From Cephalopachus bancanus (taxonomy: Eukaryota > Chordata > Mammalia > Primates > Tarsiidae), in the NCBI GenBank assembly GCA_027257055.1, contig JAPVLO010000617.1:806001-870000 (forward strand): 64,000 nucleotides of DNA. Direction: 5' to 3'. A program made the position numbers and the translations under genes. Shown here piece by piece: positions 45,749-57,858 of this stretch. Below the pieces are notes generated by a model that was given only the letters and a program-made list of their open reading frames with translations, had not been told where the DNA came from and did not search any database. Position 1 is the first letter of the stretch, and every line of letters begins with the position of its first letter.

Positions 45749-45904
45749 GAAAATTTTCACTTAAAGTTCCAACTTACAACAAAAAAGGCAGAGTGCAGTC
45801 TATTATCTGATTTATCCTTGTAGTCTCCACTGTGGCTCATTTTATCATTGCTCTGTAAACTCATTAGGCCAAAGTTAATTCATCTTCCATAGAGTCCTGA
45901 GCTC

Positions 45905-46260
45905 TTGCAGTGAGAGGTAGCATGTTAGTGCCTGAAAGAGTAGGACAGAGTACCAGCCTTGCAAAGCTTGAATCTTGTGGGGTAGGTGAGGCAGTGGTGA
46001 GTAAGACAAGTACACAAATAATAACAGATCAGGCAGAGTGTGATAAACATCATATACAAGTATGTATAAGCAAAAGTGTTATAAAAATTAGAGGAGGAAG
46101 TGATCAAATCTGTATGAGTATAGGATGATAACAACATGAAAGCCTTCATGGAGGAAATCACCTGTGAGATAGGCCTTTGGTGGAGAAGTGTGGATTTTGA
46201 CAGGTAAATTTTAGGTAGGTGAGGACCATCAGTTACAGAGAATATCATGAGTGAAACCAC
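45905..46260 (-). mobile_element. L2 fragment (antisense)
   Basis: Atgaaagccttcatggagg, aaatcacctgtgagatagg and cctttggtggagaagtg match the antisense of the L2 segment whose sense copy (caagaggtcctcagag) lies at 31.9 kb. Confidence 0.5.
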
Positions 46261-46298
46261 GGAGTTGAGAGTGTTTGGTTTGTTAAAGATTAAGATGT

Positions 46299-46606
46299 GA
46301 CTGGGTGCAGTGGCTCACGCCTATAATCCCAGCACTTTGGGAGGCTGAGACAGGAGGATTGCCTGAGATCACAGGTTTGAGACCAGCCTGGGCAACTTAG
46401 CGACACCCCATCCCTACAATAAATTAAAAAAAAAAAATTAGCCAGGCATGGTGGTGCGTGACTGTAGTTCAGCTACTTGAAAGGCTGAGGTGGAAGGATT
46501 GCCTTAGCCCAGCAAGGTTGAGTCTGCAGTGGCCGTGAATGTGCCACTGCACTCCAGCCTGGGTGACAGAGTAAGACTGACTCAAACAAACCCCACAAAA
46601 AACAAA
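46299..46606 (+). mobile_element. Alu, intermediate
   Basis: Gactgggtgcagtggctcacgcc ... agtaagactgactc, AAAC tail; decayed target aaagattaag / aaagattagg. Confidence 0.94.
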
Positions 46607-46719
46607 AAAGATTAGGGGAGCTGTGAGAGAGAAAGTTGAAAGACAAACCTGGCTTTCTCTGGATAGTCTTAAATCTGCAGTATTGGCTTGTATGCATTTG
46701 ATAGGAAGTAGAGAGCCAT

Positions 46720-47117
46720 TGGCTTTTTAAAAAAAATTTTTTAAAAATAACTAGGCAGTAATGTAATTGGTTAGAACTGAGCTTTAAAAAGATTAATCTG
46801 ACAGATATAGGTAGAATGCACTGGTTTGGGGAAACTCCTCAGGAGCCCATCATAGTTTCCCAGGGCAGGTTATAAGAGCTGAAGCAGGATGGAACCAGTG
46901 TTGGGTATTTAAGAAAGGCCCGAGTCAAGGAAGACTCTACAGTTTTGACCTAAGGTTGATGTATATCAGAAAGAGCTGATTGTAAAGATGTAGGAGGAAA
47001 GGTAGGGAAGCATTGGGAGGTAGAGAAGCTGGAAGAGATGGTGAAGTTAATTCTGGATGTGGTGAATTGGGAGTGGGAAGTATTGACATGGTGGTATCCC
47101 CAGGCATTTGGAAATTT
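46720..47117 (-). mobile_element. L2 fragment (antisense)
   Basis: Taaaaagattaatctgacag ... cgagtcaaggaagactctac ... tttgacctaagg is the antisense of L2 blocks seen in sense at 31.0-31.7 kb. Confidence 0.55.
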
Positions 47118-47129
47118 AAGATTGGTGTT

Positions 47130-47732
47130 CTGGGCTGGGCACAGTAGCTCAAACCTGTAATCTCAGTGTTTAGGGAGCTGAGACAGGAGAATTACTTGAG
47201 ATGGGTGGCGGGGGGAGGGTTGAGACCAGTGTGGGCAACATAGCAAGGTTTCCTTTTTACAAAAAAAAAAAAAAAAAAAAGCTGGGCTCAGTGGCTCAGC
47301 CTGTAATCCCATGCCTTGGGAGGCTGAGGTGAGTGGATTGCGTGAGCCCGCGGGTTCGAGACCCACCTGGGCAGCAAGACCTCATCTCTACAATAAATCA
47401 AAAAATCAGCTGGGCGTGGTAGCACATGCCTGTAATTCCGACTACTTGGAAGGCTGAGGCAGAAGGATCGCCGGAGCCCAGCAGGTCGAGGCTGCGGTGG
47501 CCGGGAACGGCCACTGCACTCCAGTCTGGGTGACAGAGTGAGACTCCAACTCAAAAAAAAAAAAAAAAAAAAATTAGCTGGACTTGGTGACCTGTACCTG
47601 TAGCTCTTAGCTACTCAGGAGGCCGAGGCAGGAGGGTTGTTTGAGTCCAGGAGTTTGAGGCTATGGTGAGCTATGATCATGCCACTGCACTCCAGCCTGG
47701 GCAACAGAGCCAACCCTGTCTCTAAGAAAAAT
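47130..47732 (+). mobile_element. Old Alu split by a young Alu
   Basis: Outer left arm 47130-47280 (gggctgggcacagtagctc), outer right arm 47572-47732 (attagctggacttggtgacc ... tgtctctaag). Outer target aagattggtgtt (47118-47129) versus aagactggtgtt (from about 47734). Confidence 0.94.
47281..47571 (+). mobile_element. Nested Alu, youngest group, in the inter-arm A-rich linker
   Basis: Gctgggctcagtggctcagcc ... gactccaactc and long A tail; short junction gggcagcaagacc. Inserted in the outer Alu's poly-A linker, so the target repeat is pure A and cannot be sized. Confidence 0.96.
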
Positions 47733-47962
47733 AAAGACTGGTGTTTTAACAAATGCTGGTCATAGGTATAGGTTTGGGAGGTATTGGTGTAGTGATGATG
47801 AATTAAGCTTTAGCAATGGACAGGAAATGGTTGATGTTAAAAAACAAAAAAAAGAAAATACTAAGAAGAAAAAAAGGTTTGGAACTTTTGGGAATGCCAG
47901 TAGTATTAAGTAGACTAAAAAAAGACAAAGTCTGCAAGACATTGGGTTTTTTGTTTGTTTTT

Positions 47963-48830
47963 GGTCAGTTTTGATGAGGTATAGTTAACATACACTAGAA
48001 TCCATCATTTTAAGTGAGCAGTTTGAGAGATGTATACATACAATCATGTGACTACTATCATTATCACGATACAGTCCATTTTCATCATCACCCAAAAGTT
48101 CCTTTGTACCTCTTTGCTATTAATCTTCACCTGTTCTAGCCACTGGCAACAATTGGTCTGCTCTTTATCTAGAACAAGTTTTAGGATTTCTAGAATTTCA
48201 TATATATGAAGACATAGTTATATAGTCTTTTGAGTCTGGCTTATTTCACACTTAACATAATGCTTTTGAGATTTATCCATGTTGTTTGTATCAGTAGCTT
48301 ATTCTTTTTTATTTCTGAGTATATGCTATTGTATGAATATACTATAATTTACCTATCCATCAGTTAATAGACATTTGAGTTTCTAGTTTTTGACTATTAT
48401 GACTAAAGCTACTATGAATATTCATGTGCAAGTCTTTATGGAATAATGTATTCTAATTTTTCTGGGAAAATTCCCAAGAAGTGGAATTGTTGCATATATG
48501 GTAAGTATAGTATATGTTTATAATAAACTGTCAAATAGTTTCCCATTTTACATTTCTACCAGCAGTGTGACACCAGTACTTGTTATTATCTGTGTTTTCA
48601 AATTTAGTCTATTTATTGGGTTTGTAATATTATCTTATTGTGGTTTTAATTTCCATTTCCCTAATGATGTTGATCTTCTTTTTATGTGCTTATTTGGATA
48701 TTTATATATCTTTGGTGAAGTGTCTGTTCAAATATTTTGCTTATTTTAAAAATTGAGTTTCCTTATTGAGTTGTAAGGATTCTTTTTATATATTCTAATT
48801 TTTTTGGGTTTTTTTGGTGTTGTGGTCTTA
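47963..48830 (-). mobile_element. Old L1M 3' end
   Basis: Gatgaggtatagttaacatac, caatcatgtgactactatc, ttgagatttatccatgttg, cccaagaagtggaattg and taccagcagtgtgacac are antisense L1 3' untranslated region and ORF2 end. The open frame at 48498-48749 is on the wrong strand for ORF2. Confidence 0.85.
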
Positions 48831-49372
48831 CTTTGTCATCTAGACTGGAGTGCAGTGGCACAACCTAAACTGGATTTAGGCGATCCTTCTGCCTTAGCCT
48901 CCCAAGTAGCTGGGACTACAGGTGTGCACCACCATGCCTGGCTAATTTTTTGATTTTTTTTTTTTTTAAGTTGGAGTCTCACTCCATCGCCCAGGCTGGA
49001 GTTCAGTGGCACGCTCATGGCCACCCCAGCGTCGACCTGCTGGACTCAGACAATCCTTCTGCCTCAGCCTTCCAAGTAGCCGGAACTACAGAGGCACGCT
49101 ACCATGCCTGGCTAATTTTTGATTTGTTGTAGAGACACGATCTCGCCAAGTTGCCTGGGGTGGTCACGAATCCCTGGACTCAGGCAATCTCCTTACCTAG
49201 GCCCCCCAAAATGCTGGGATTATAGTCTTGAGCCATCAGCCTGATTTTTTTTTTTAAAGATGATGTCTCACTATATTAACCAGGCTGATACTGAACCCCT
49301 GATGTCTAGCAATCCTCCTGCCTTTGCCTCCCAAAGTGCTGAGGTTACAGGCATTTGCCACTGCACCCAGCT
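48808..49372 (-). mobile_element. Old Alu split by a younger Alu
   Basis: Outer right arm 48825-48966 (gtggtcttactttgtc), outer left arm 49257-49372 (gatgatgtctcactatatt). The inner copy interrupts at the linker. Confidence 0.92.
48967..49241 (-). mobile_element. Nested Alu, intermediate
   Basis: Agttggagtctcactccatc ... gagccatcagcc. A tgattttttttttt target lies on both sides (from about 48951 and from 49242). Confidence 0.92.
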
Positions 49373-49624
49373 ACCCTGTATGTTTCTGATGAGTGTGAAA
49401 AGTGTTTTGCTTTGTTTTGTTTTTTGTTACCCAGATGAGATCATTTAATGACCTTGAGAGTGATTAGGAGGAACATATTTTATCATAGCAACAGGGCTCT
49501 TAAGAATGAACGGAAATTGGCAATTGATTCCTTGAAACCTTCTAAGGTTTTAATTTTTTAAAAGTTAGCATGATATACAACATGTTAAACTGCCATAATG
49601 TCGATAGGAAACCCTGACTGCTGT

Positions 49625-49840
49625 TGCCTGGATCCTTACTTTCCCAGTTACTGGCAGCGTGACCTTGCGCAAACCGTTTAGCCTTTGACCTCTCTGCCTC
49701 ATTTCCTTTCCTGGCAAATGTGGGGGATAAGAGTACCTAACTACTTTGTGGAGTTGCTCTCTTGCGCAAATAAGATAATACATGTATCCTCTTGCATATG
49801 GAGAGTGCTTAATGAATGTTAGCTGCTCTTACTGCTTTCG
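49625..49840 (+). mobile_element. MIR
   Basis: Ttactggcagcgtgaccttgc, ttagcctttgacctctctgcc, gtgggggataagagtacc and gcttaatgaatgttagctgc run in sense MIR order, nearly full length. Confidence 0.85.
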
Positions 49841-51043
49841 TCACCTGGAGAATGCTAGAAAACTTTAGAATGTGATAAACTCACTTGTAGGAACCCCTGT
49901 GCTCAGATCTGTTAGTCGCTCTCATTTATTTCACTTTTAGAAAGATAGTGGTGGTATGAATTATTTCTTTCCCCCAGTTTGGTAGTTTTCCAACCCTTCT
50001 TTTCATTGGTGAATGTTGGTATTTATGTATGTGCTTTAATTTGGATTTGTACATTGGACTAGGAGGGGAAAAACAAACAGTTGGCTTTTAGTGGTATAAG
50101 TCACTACTGTAAATTTAAAAACAAAACAACACAACAGCAGTTTTTCCTTTGCCAGTATTTAGCTAGTTCTGCAGAATTGTGAATTGGTGGTTCTAGAATA
50201 CAAGTGAAAACCCTTTAGTTTGATTCGATTTTGTCTGTAGTTTTTTCTTGCTGAACGAGCATGTCTGCTTCCAGGTTTATTTGACTAGTCCTCATTATTG
50301 ATGTAGCAAACAATTTGCCAGTAAACTCAGCAAATCTTTTCTAAGTATATATCCTTTCTAAATAGCAGTAATAGCAAAAAATGCTTTTCCCTTTTTATCA
50401 GGTGTTTAATTTTGTGCAGCTAAACATTGATAATTTGTATGGTTTAATGTGTGAGATTGCCAGTATCAGTCAGCCAGCCTAATGAAGCTCACTAGAAGGG
50501 AAGTACATGTGACAGGAGTGGGCAGACCTGGACTACAAGTGTGCAGTAGCGTTTCACTTGCAGAACTTTGCAGATGGGCTCTCCATCCTGCACCTCCAGA
50601 AATGCCTTGACAAATGTATTTACTGACATCTTTCTTGTATGATTCTCTGAGCACGTGAGTGTGTGTAGGGGGATGGTAGATAACAAGTTCAATTTTAAAC
50701 ATGAGGATTCCAGTGGGTATATCATGTTAGCAGTGGATAACCAGGTCCAGAGCTCAGAAGAAATTTGGACTGAAATAATTTGCATATGGCAAACAGGGAA
50801 AAGCCTTGAGGGTGGCTGGGTTCCAAAAATATGTGTACATTAAGACGAGGAGACCGAAAAGGACTGAAAATAGAATCCATGAGAATGTCCACTGTGGTAC
50901 CATCACACTTGGACTGGTTCCTGTTCTGTCAGTTCCAGGTAAGATAATATCTGGGTTTAAATTATGTTCATTATGAATCAGGGACTACATAGACCCAGAT
51001 TGCTCAGCTTAATTCAGCAAATATGTATTGAAGTCCCTCGGTG
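49841..51043. other. Longest clean repeat-free interval (1.2 kb)
   Basis: No transposon, tract or coding frame recognised. AT-rich with a more balanced centre near 50.46-50.65 kb. It stands out only because everything around it is repeats. Confidence 0.5.
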
Positions 51044-51058
51044 TGCTTTACGTATTCT

Positions 51059-51315
51059 TTTTCTTTGAGTTGGAGTCTCACACTCATGGCCACCTCAGCA
51101 TCGACCTGCTGGGCTCAGGAGATCCTTCCGCCTCAGCCTTCCAAGTAGCTGGAACTACAGGTGTGTATTACCACGCCCTGGTAATTTTTGATTCGTTGTA
51201 GACACAAGGTCTCATCAAGTTGCCCAGGCTGTTCTTGAACCCATGGGCTCAGGCAATTCTCTCGCCTTGGGCTCCCTAAGTGCTGGGATTACAGGCTTGA
51301 GCCTCTGCGCCCGGC
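51059..51315 (-). mobile_element. Alu with right-arm deletion
   Basis: Gagttggagtctcacactcatgg skips about 35 bp of the arm end. Target tgctttacgtattct (51044-51058) versus tgctttccgtattct (51316-51330). Confidence 0.95.
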
Positions 51316-51404
51316 TGCTTTCCGTATTCTAATAAGCACTAGGGATATAGGCAAAATTGACATTGTCTCTGCCCTCATGGGGAGAGGTCAAAGAGAAATG
51401 GTTT

Positions 51405-52195
51405 GTGCTGTTTTTACTCACAACACTTCTGACACCAAATATGGGTTTTTCCTCACACCGGTCGGTTCTTCAGTTCTCTAGATACTGTGTCTTTCAACTC
51501 AGTTCCATTCTAATGCTATAATGCTAACTCTCCAGAGTTAGCACCAAGACTGCACGGGTTTAAGGGCTCAGTCCCACAAGATTTGTCACATTTCAGGTGT
51601 CAGTAACATGTTGAGTCCCCAGGTTACTCAAACTTCTGTCTGACGTGGTTACAAGTCAGGGAGTTCCCACAACCACCCCCAGTAATTTGCTAGAATGACT
51701 CACACAACTCAGGGAAACGTTTTATTTACTGTTATGGTTTGTTATGAAGGATACAACTCAGGAACAGCCAAATGGAAGAGATGGATAGGGCAAGATGTAA
51801 GGGGAAGGAGCCTGGAGTTTCTATGCCCTCTCCTGACATACCACCCTCCTAGCATCTTGATGTGGTCACTAATGTGAAAGCTTTCCAAACCCTATCTAGA
51901 GGTTTCTGTGGAGGCTCCACTATGTATAGATGATTGATTGAATCACTGGACATTAGTTCAATCTTTATCCCTTCTCCCCTCCCCAGAGGCCTGGTAATAG
52001 AACCAAAAGTTCCAGTCCTCTACACCACTTCATTGTTCTGGGAAACAGCCTCTTGCCTGAAGCTATCTAGGAGCTGGCCTAGGGTCACAACATATGGTTG
52101 AAAGGAGCTTGTGATGAATAACAAAAGATGCTCCTGTTACCCCATCACTCAGGAAATTACAGAGACCAAACATATATTTCTTATCATGCCACAGT
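51405..52195 (-). mobile_element. ERVL-class LTR (old, antisense)
   Basis: Gaatgactcacacaactcagg, ttgttatgaaggatac, ccaaatggaagagatgg, gattgattgaatcactgg and ccaaacatatatttcttatc follow an old mammalian ERVL-type LTR read on the minus strand. No proviral coding adjoins. Subfamily not asserted. Confidence 0.6.
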
Positions 52196-52229
52196 TGGGG
52201 ATGAAACAAATCATAAGTTGTATATAATT

Positions 52230-52590
52230 GCAAACTGTTCAAGGTGCTGTGAAGGTTCTGTGTGAGCATTTTAAAAGAGGGACCTGATCTCATATGGGTA
52301 CAGTCAAAGATAGCTCCCTGAGGAAGTGACATTTAATTCAACTAGTAATACTGTTAATGAGCACCTAATATATCCCCAGTACTGGACTGTTTAAACTAAT
52401 ATCTTGTGACTGGACATTAACTGGGTGAAACATGGTGGAATGGAGAAGGCAGACTCTAAGAAAAGGGAACGGCATATGCAAAGATCCTGAAATACAAAAG
52501 AGCATGGTGCCTTCCAGAAACTGGCCTTGGTCAGAGGAGGAGAGATTTTGTTCTTTAGAGTAAATCTTTTGAAAAACTTCTGACAAATTT
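52230..52590 (-). mobile_element. L2 fragment (antisense)
   Basis: Gatagctccctgaggaagtg, acatttaattcaac and gcatatgcaaagatcctg ... aaagagcatggtgcc match antisense L2. Confidence 0.6.
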
Positions 52591-52623
52591 TAAACATTTT
52601 TCCCCTTTCAAATAGATTTTATT

Positions 52624-52841
52624 GACTGGGCATGGTGGCTAATGCCTATATTCCTAGACTTTGGGAGGCTAAGGCAAGAGTATTCCTTGAGGCCAAGAAT
52701 TCGAGACCAGCCTGGGCAACACAGTGAGACCCTGTCTCTAAAAAGAAAAAAAATTAGCTCAATTGCTTGATCTCAGGAGTTCCAAGTTTCAGTGAGCTAT
52801 GATTATCAAGACCCTGTCTCTAAAATACAGCAACAACAAAA
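52624..52841 (+). mobile_element. Old Alu with internal deletion
   Basis: Gactgggcatggtggctaatg ... ccctgtctctaaaaag then ttagctcaattgcttgatc; most of the right arm is lost. Decayed target caaatagattttatt / caaataaactttatt. Confidence 0.9.
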
Positions 52842-52923
52842 GAACAAATAAACTTTATTAACTTTTTATTATAGAAAAATATTAAACAAATGCATAAATG
52901 GAGAGACTATTTCCCCACACCCA

Positions 52924-53265
<342 letters not shown>

Positions 53266-53308
53266 TGAACTAAATCTCAGGTATGATATGCCATAAGATT
53301 TTATTTTA

Positions 53309-53599
53309 GATTTTTTTTGAGTCAGAATCTCACTCTGTTGCCCAGGTTGGAGTGCAGTCACACAATCACAGCTACTGAAGCCTTGACTTTCTGTGCTCGG
53401 ACGATCCTTCCAGCTCAGCCTTCCAAGTAGCTAGAACTGTAGGTATGCATCATCCTGGCCAGCTAATTTTTTGATTTATTATAGTGCTGAGGTCTTGCCA
53501 AGTTGTCCAGGCTGGTCTCAAACCGTGGGCTCAGGCAGTCTTCTCACCTGGGCCTCCCAAAGTGCTGGGATTACAGGTGTGAACCACCGTGTGCCGCTC
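53309..53599 (-). mobile_element. Alu, intermediate
   Basis: Gagtcagaatctcactctg ... aaccaccgtgtgccgc; right arm fairly diverged. Confidence 0.93.
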
Positions 53600-53639
53600 C
53601 AAAGGATTTAAAAGCAAAATCAGTTTTGTTTTTAAAATA

Positions 53640-53770
53640 CTACTCTGGCTAGGGTGAACAAAGGAGGATGCAGGCAGTCGTTTAGGAGATTATTGTGGTA
53701 GTCTAGATGAGAAATGACTGTAGTTTGGATGAAAGTTCTGATAGTAAAAATGACTATATGTGCATAGATT
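53640..53770 (-). mobile_element. L2 fragment (antisense)
   Basis: Aggagattattgtggtagtc and tagatgagaaatgactgtag resemble the antisense of an L2 segment. Confidence 0.45.
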
Positions 53771-54330
53771 TGAGAACCGTTTAGGGGCTAATACATATGT
53801 GCAAAAGTATGTATGCTGGCCTATGTGAACATTCCAGATCTTTTACTTTTCTGGGCCATAGATTTGTGCCTTGGTTTCATAATGACTTGAGTCTGATTTC
53901 GGAATGGTTCCTGAAACCTGCTCACAGAAATTCTCTGACTTCTTTTTGACATCTCTGCACTTTTAGTCTTGTTTGCAGCTATCCTTGTTAATTCATTACG
54001 ATCGCTAATTTGAGTTTACGTCATTCCAAATTCTGTTCCTCGTTGCCAATGATGTGAATTTATGTCTTTGCAAATTCTGTTTCTGAATAATATATATTCT
54101 GTTTATAATCTGAATAAAAATACAAAGTAAGGAATGCTAGTCAGAGTGGTGTCTGAGGCAAATACTAAATATGTCTGCAGCTTTCAGCTGCATTGTGAAA
54201 AGGTGACAATTTAGAAAAGATCATTTGACTTGTGTTTAACAGCAGAAGTTTGTGGCAACCGGCTTCAGATTTTTTAAATTTTCACTTGCTCTCAGTATTA
54301 ATAAAGTGAAAAATTTGCTGATTGTGAATG
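53771..54330. other. Unassigned 0.56 kb
   Basis: No gene seen. A diverged direct repeat (ttgcaaattctgtttctg type) lies at 54011-54085. Confidence 0.4.
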
Positions 54331-54342
54331 TGTTACGTTCTT

Positions 54343-54627
54343 TTTTTTTTTTTTGAGTTGGAGTCTCACTCTGTCACCCAGACTGGAGTGCAGTGGCTGC
54401 TTCCGGCCACCGCAGCCTCCACCTGCTGGGCTCCAGCGATCCTTCCGCCTCAGCCTTCCGAGTAGCCGGAATTACAGGCTTGCGCTACCACGCCCAGCTG
54501 ATTTTTTGATTTATCGTAGAGATAAGTCTTGCTGCCCAGGCGGGTCTCGAACCCGCGGGCTCAGGCAATTCACTCACCTCAGCCTCCCAAAGGCGCGGGA
54601 TTACAGGCTGAGCCACCGAGCCCGGCA
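54343..54627 (-). mobile_element. Alu, full length, youngest group
   Basis: Gagttggagtctcactctg ... gagcccggca. Target tgttacgttctt at 54331-54342 and 54628-54639. Confidence 0.98.
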
Positions 54628-54639
54628 TGTTACGTTCTT

Positions 54640-55260
54640 ACCATTGTTTTCTAGCATTTTACTGTTTTATCATCTTCCGTCTTCTGTCTTTCCTTAAATT
54701 CTATATTTTCCTTTGCTTTCAAAGCCTAGTTCCTTAGTAACTCTGACCTCCCCCACTACCCATGGAGATCCTGTTCTTTGAGGAGTTTTCTAGATCATTT
54801 GTATACTTGCAGCAAGGGACAATATTATACTTAGAATTCATATACAGTTGAGTTCTACACATGTTGAACTTCTGTACTTCTACACATGAGGTTGGGGGTT
54901 GGGCACAGATGTTACATGAATGGTAAACTATATCTGTGGTAGATGAATAATTATAATATGATAATAGCTATTATTTATTGAAGACATATATCAGAACTGA
55001 ACTGAAGAAATAGGTAGAAAAGGCTGTCTCTCCTAAATTAGAGTTTACGATTATGTTGTACAACTGCATGTCATTTACTGATTTGAAGGTCACTTCTGAA
55101 AATTAATGTGCAATTATGACCTAGTTCCAAAACTTATCTTGAAAAGCATCAGAGCTAATACTTACACTATATGTCAGCTTTAAAAAAGAAATTAGTTGTG
55201 ACCTCTTTGCTTTGAGTTTGGAATTGGGAAACCCTTAAACTTGGTGGTAAAATGTTTTTT
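54640..55260. other. Unassigned 0.62 kb
   Basis: No gene or repeat recognised. Confidence 0.4.
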
Positions 55261-55271
55261 TATACTATTTC

Positions 55272-55540
55272 TTTTTTTTTTTGAGTTGGAGTCTCACTCC
55301 ATCACCCAGGCTGGAGTGCAGTAGCCTGCTCACAGCCACCCCAGTGTTGATGTGCTGGGCTCCGGCGATCCTTCCACCTCAGCCTTCCAAGGAGCCGGAA
55401 CTACAGGCGTGTGCTTCCATGCCTGGCTAATTTTTGATTTTATTATAGCGACAAAGTCTTACATAGTTGCCCAGGCTGGTCTCGAACCTGCAGGCTCAGG
55501 CAGTCCACTCCCCTTGGCCTCCCAAAGTGCTGGGATTATG
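55272..55540 (-). mobile_element. Alu A of a shared-target pair
   Basis: Gagttggagtctcactccatc ... gctgggattatg, 5' truncated. Right arm of the accccagtgttgatgtg type. Confidence 0.94.
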
Positions 55541-55552
55541 GTATACTCTGTC

Positions 55553-55845
55553 TTTTTTTTTTCTTTTGAATTGGAGTCTCACTCTGTCGCCCAGACTGGA
55601 GTGCAGTGGCCACTCCCGGCAACTGCAGCCTCGACCCACTGGGCTCCAGCGATCCTTCCGCCTCAGCCTTCCGAGTAGCTGGAACTACAGGCGCGTGCTA
55701 CCATGCCTGGCTAATTTTTTATTTCTTGTAGAGATGAAGTCTTGCCAAGTTGCCCAGGCGGGTCTCGAACCCGTGGGCTCAGGCAATCCACTCACCTCAG
55801 CCTCCCAAAGGCACGGGCTTACAGGCTGAGCCACCAAGCCTGACT
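55553..55845 (-). mobile_element. Alu B of a shared-target pair, young
   Basis: Gaattggagtctcactctg ... aagcctgact, longer junction. Target tatactatttctt occurs at 55261-55273, changed at 55542-55554, and at 55848-55860. Confidence 0.95.
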
Positions 55846-55860
55846 GATATACTATTTCTT

Positions 55861-56299
55861 TACAGTAAGAAATACTCAAATAACCATTGAGTGCTTATAA
55901 CTTATGAGAAACTGATATGAATATACCTATGTGTTACCCTTTTGGTAGCTAAGATTATTTAAGTATAGAACATAGTTGTAGTTAATTAGTTAATCTAACA
56001 AACACTGTAATGGTCTAGGCTGCATGCTAGGGAATTAGAATAGAATAAGATGGGGTTTCTCACAGTGTGGAGTGCATTGTGTAGTGGGGAGTAAAACAGT
56101 CCTCAATAATCACAGGGGGTATGGCAGGTGATGGCGCCAAGCTTCTCTGAAGAGGGGGCGTGGCAGGTGGTGGACTGAAAGAAATGCTTTGGTGGGTTGG
56201 GTGGGTTGGGGAGCGTGCATGTATGTTTTGACAAGCTGTAACACTGGATTCTTATTTACATCCACCCTGTGTTAAGAATTAATTTTTCTGGGGGTGATA
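55861..56299. other. Unassigned sequence
   Basis: No gene or repeat recognised; contains gggttgggtgggttgggg at about 56184. Confidence 0.4.
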
Positions 56300-56500
56300 C
56301 TGTGGGGCAGTGAAAATAGTACTGAACTTCAGAGACTTATGTTCAAATCCTGACTCCACCATTCCATATAATCTGGTCAAATTGTTTAATTTTTTTGAAA
56401 TTTGTCTTGTTTTAATAATAACTTACCTTATTAGAGTTTTATGATAATTAAATTGAAGTATTTGGATTGTAAGTATGTAGTAAAAGCTTGTGAATTTAAG
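56300..56500 (+). mobile_element. MIR
   Basis: Gcagtgaaaatagtactgaac, atgttcaaatcctgactcc and aataacttaccttattagag lie in sense MIR order. Confidence 0.7.
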
Positions 56501-56710
56501 TTTTAAATTTTAATCTCATTTTAAAACAAAATTGCATTAGAAAATACCGAATTTAATTACATTTCAGTACCCTTATCCACATATTAAATGAAACAAATTC
56601 ATTAAATAGTGCGGATGTAACTTGGGAAATATTTTAGTTGGCATATTAGTTGGCAAGACTTAGGGGTGATACTCTTGAGAAGTGGACTAATTTTGGTTAA
56701 AAAATATAAT

Positions 56711-56995
56711 CAGCTGTGTTGCGGTGGCTCACACTTGTAATCCCAGCACTTTGGGAGGCAGAGGTGAGAGGATTGCCTGAGCCTGCTGGTTCAAGATCAG
56801 CCTGGGAAACTTGGCAAGACCTCATCTCTACAATAAATCAAAAAATTAGCCAGGTGTGGTGGCACGTGCCTGTAGTTCCAGAAGGATCACCTGAGCCTAG
56901 CAGGTCGAGGCTACAGTAGCCATGAGCGTGCCACTGTACTCCTGCCTGGGCAGCAGAGTGAGACTCTGACTTAAAAAAATAAAAATTAAAAATGT
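56711..56995 (+). mobile_element. Alu with right-arm deletion
   Basis: Cagctgtgttgcggtggctc ... gtagttccagaaggatcacc: the ctacttggaaggctgagg block is missing. Confidence 0.93.
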
Positions 56996-57124
56996 AGTCA
57001 ACCCTTTAGGCTACCACTATCATGAGTTTGAGGGCCTATCATTCTAGTATTAAAAAAAACCCTTTATATATATCTCCATTTATATCTACAACCAATATGT
57101 GTTACAGATAGCAATAATGAAATA

Positions 57125-57365
57125 CTAATGATCATAATAGCAGCTGACATTTATTGAGTGTATACTATGTTCCAGACAGTGATTCTGAAAACTTTATATG
57201 TGTTATTTCATTTAACCCTCATGGCGACATTAGAGGTTCTCTTATTATCTACCATTTTACCAGTAAGGAAATTGAGCCATGGAGTAATTAAGGAACTTGC
57301 TCCATTCAATAGTAAATGATGTAGCCTAGATTCAAACCTAGCTGTTCTTACAGATTCGGGGCTTT
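57125..57365 (-). mobile_element. MIR, nearly full length
   Basis: Gacatttattgagtgtatac, tgttatttcatttaaccctc, tttaccagtaaggaaattgag and ttcaaacctagctgttc are antisense MIR. Confidence 0.88.
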
Positions 57366-57394
57366 TCCTTTTAACTTATGCAGTACAGCCCCTC

Positions 57395-57858
57395 CTTTTT
57401 TTTTTTTTTTTAAGAAACAAGAGTCTTGCTGGGCTCGGTGGCTCAGCCTGTAATCCCGCGCCTTTGGGAGGCTGAGGTGAGTGGATTGCCTGAGCCCGCG
57501 GGTTCGAGACCTGCCTGGGCAGCGAGACCTCATCTCTACAATAAATCAGAAAAATCAGCTGGGCATGGTAGCGCATGCCTGTAATTCCGGCTACTTGGAA
57601 GGCTGAGGCGGAAGGATCGCCGGAGCCCAGCAGGTCGAGGCTGCGGTGGCCGGAAGCGGCCACTGCACTCCAGTCTGGGCGACAGAGTGAGACTCCAATT
57701 CAAAAAAAAAGAAAAAGAGTCTTGCTCTGTCACCTAGCTGAAGTACAGTGCCACAATCATAGCTCACTGCAACCTTGAACTCCTAACCTCAAGTAATCCT
57801 CTCTCCTCAGCTGCCCAAAGTGCTGGGATTACAGGTGTGAGCCACCATGGCCTGGCCT
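57395..57858 (-). mobile_element. Old Alu monomer/partial Alu split by an opposite-strand Alu
   Basis: 57395-57430 and 57727-57858 form gagtcttgctctgtcacctag ... ccaccatggcctggcc, an old Alu with its arms fused by deletion. Confidence 0.9.
57431..57714 (+). mobile_element. Alu, full length, youngest group, nested
   Basis: Gggctcggtggctcagcc ... gactccaattc; hairpin gtggccg-gaag-cggccac. Target aagagtcttgct at 57419-57430 and 57715-57726, Alu sequence itself. Confidence 0.97.
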
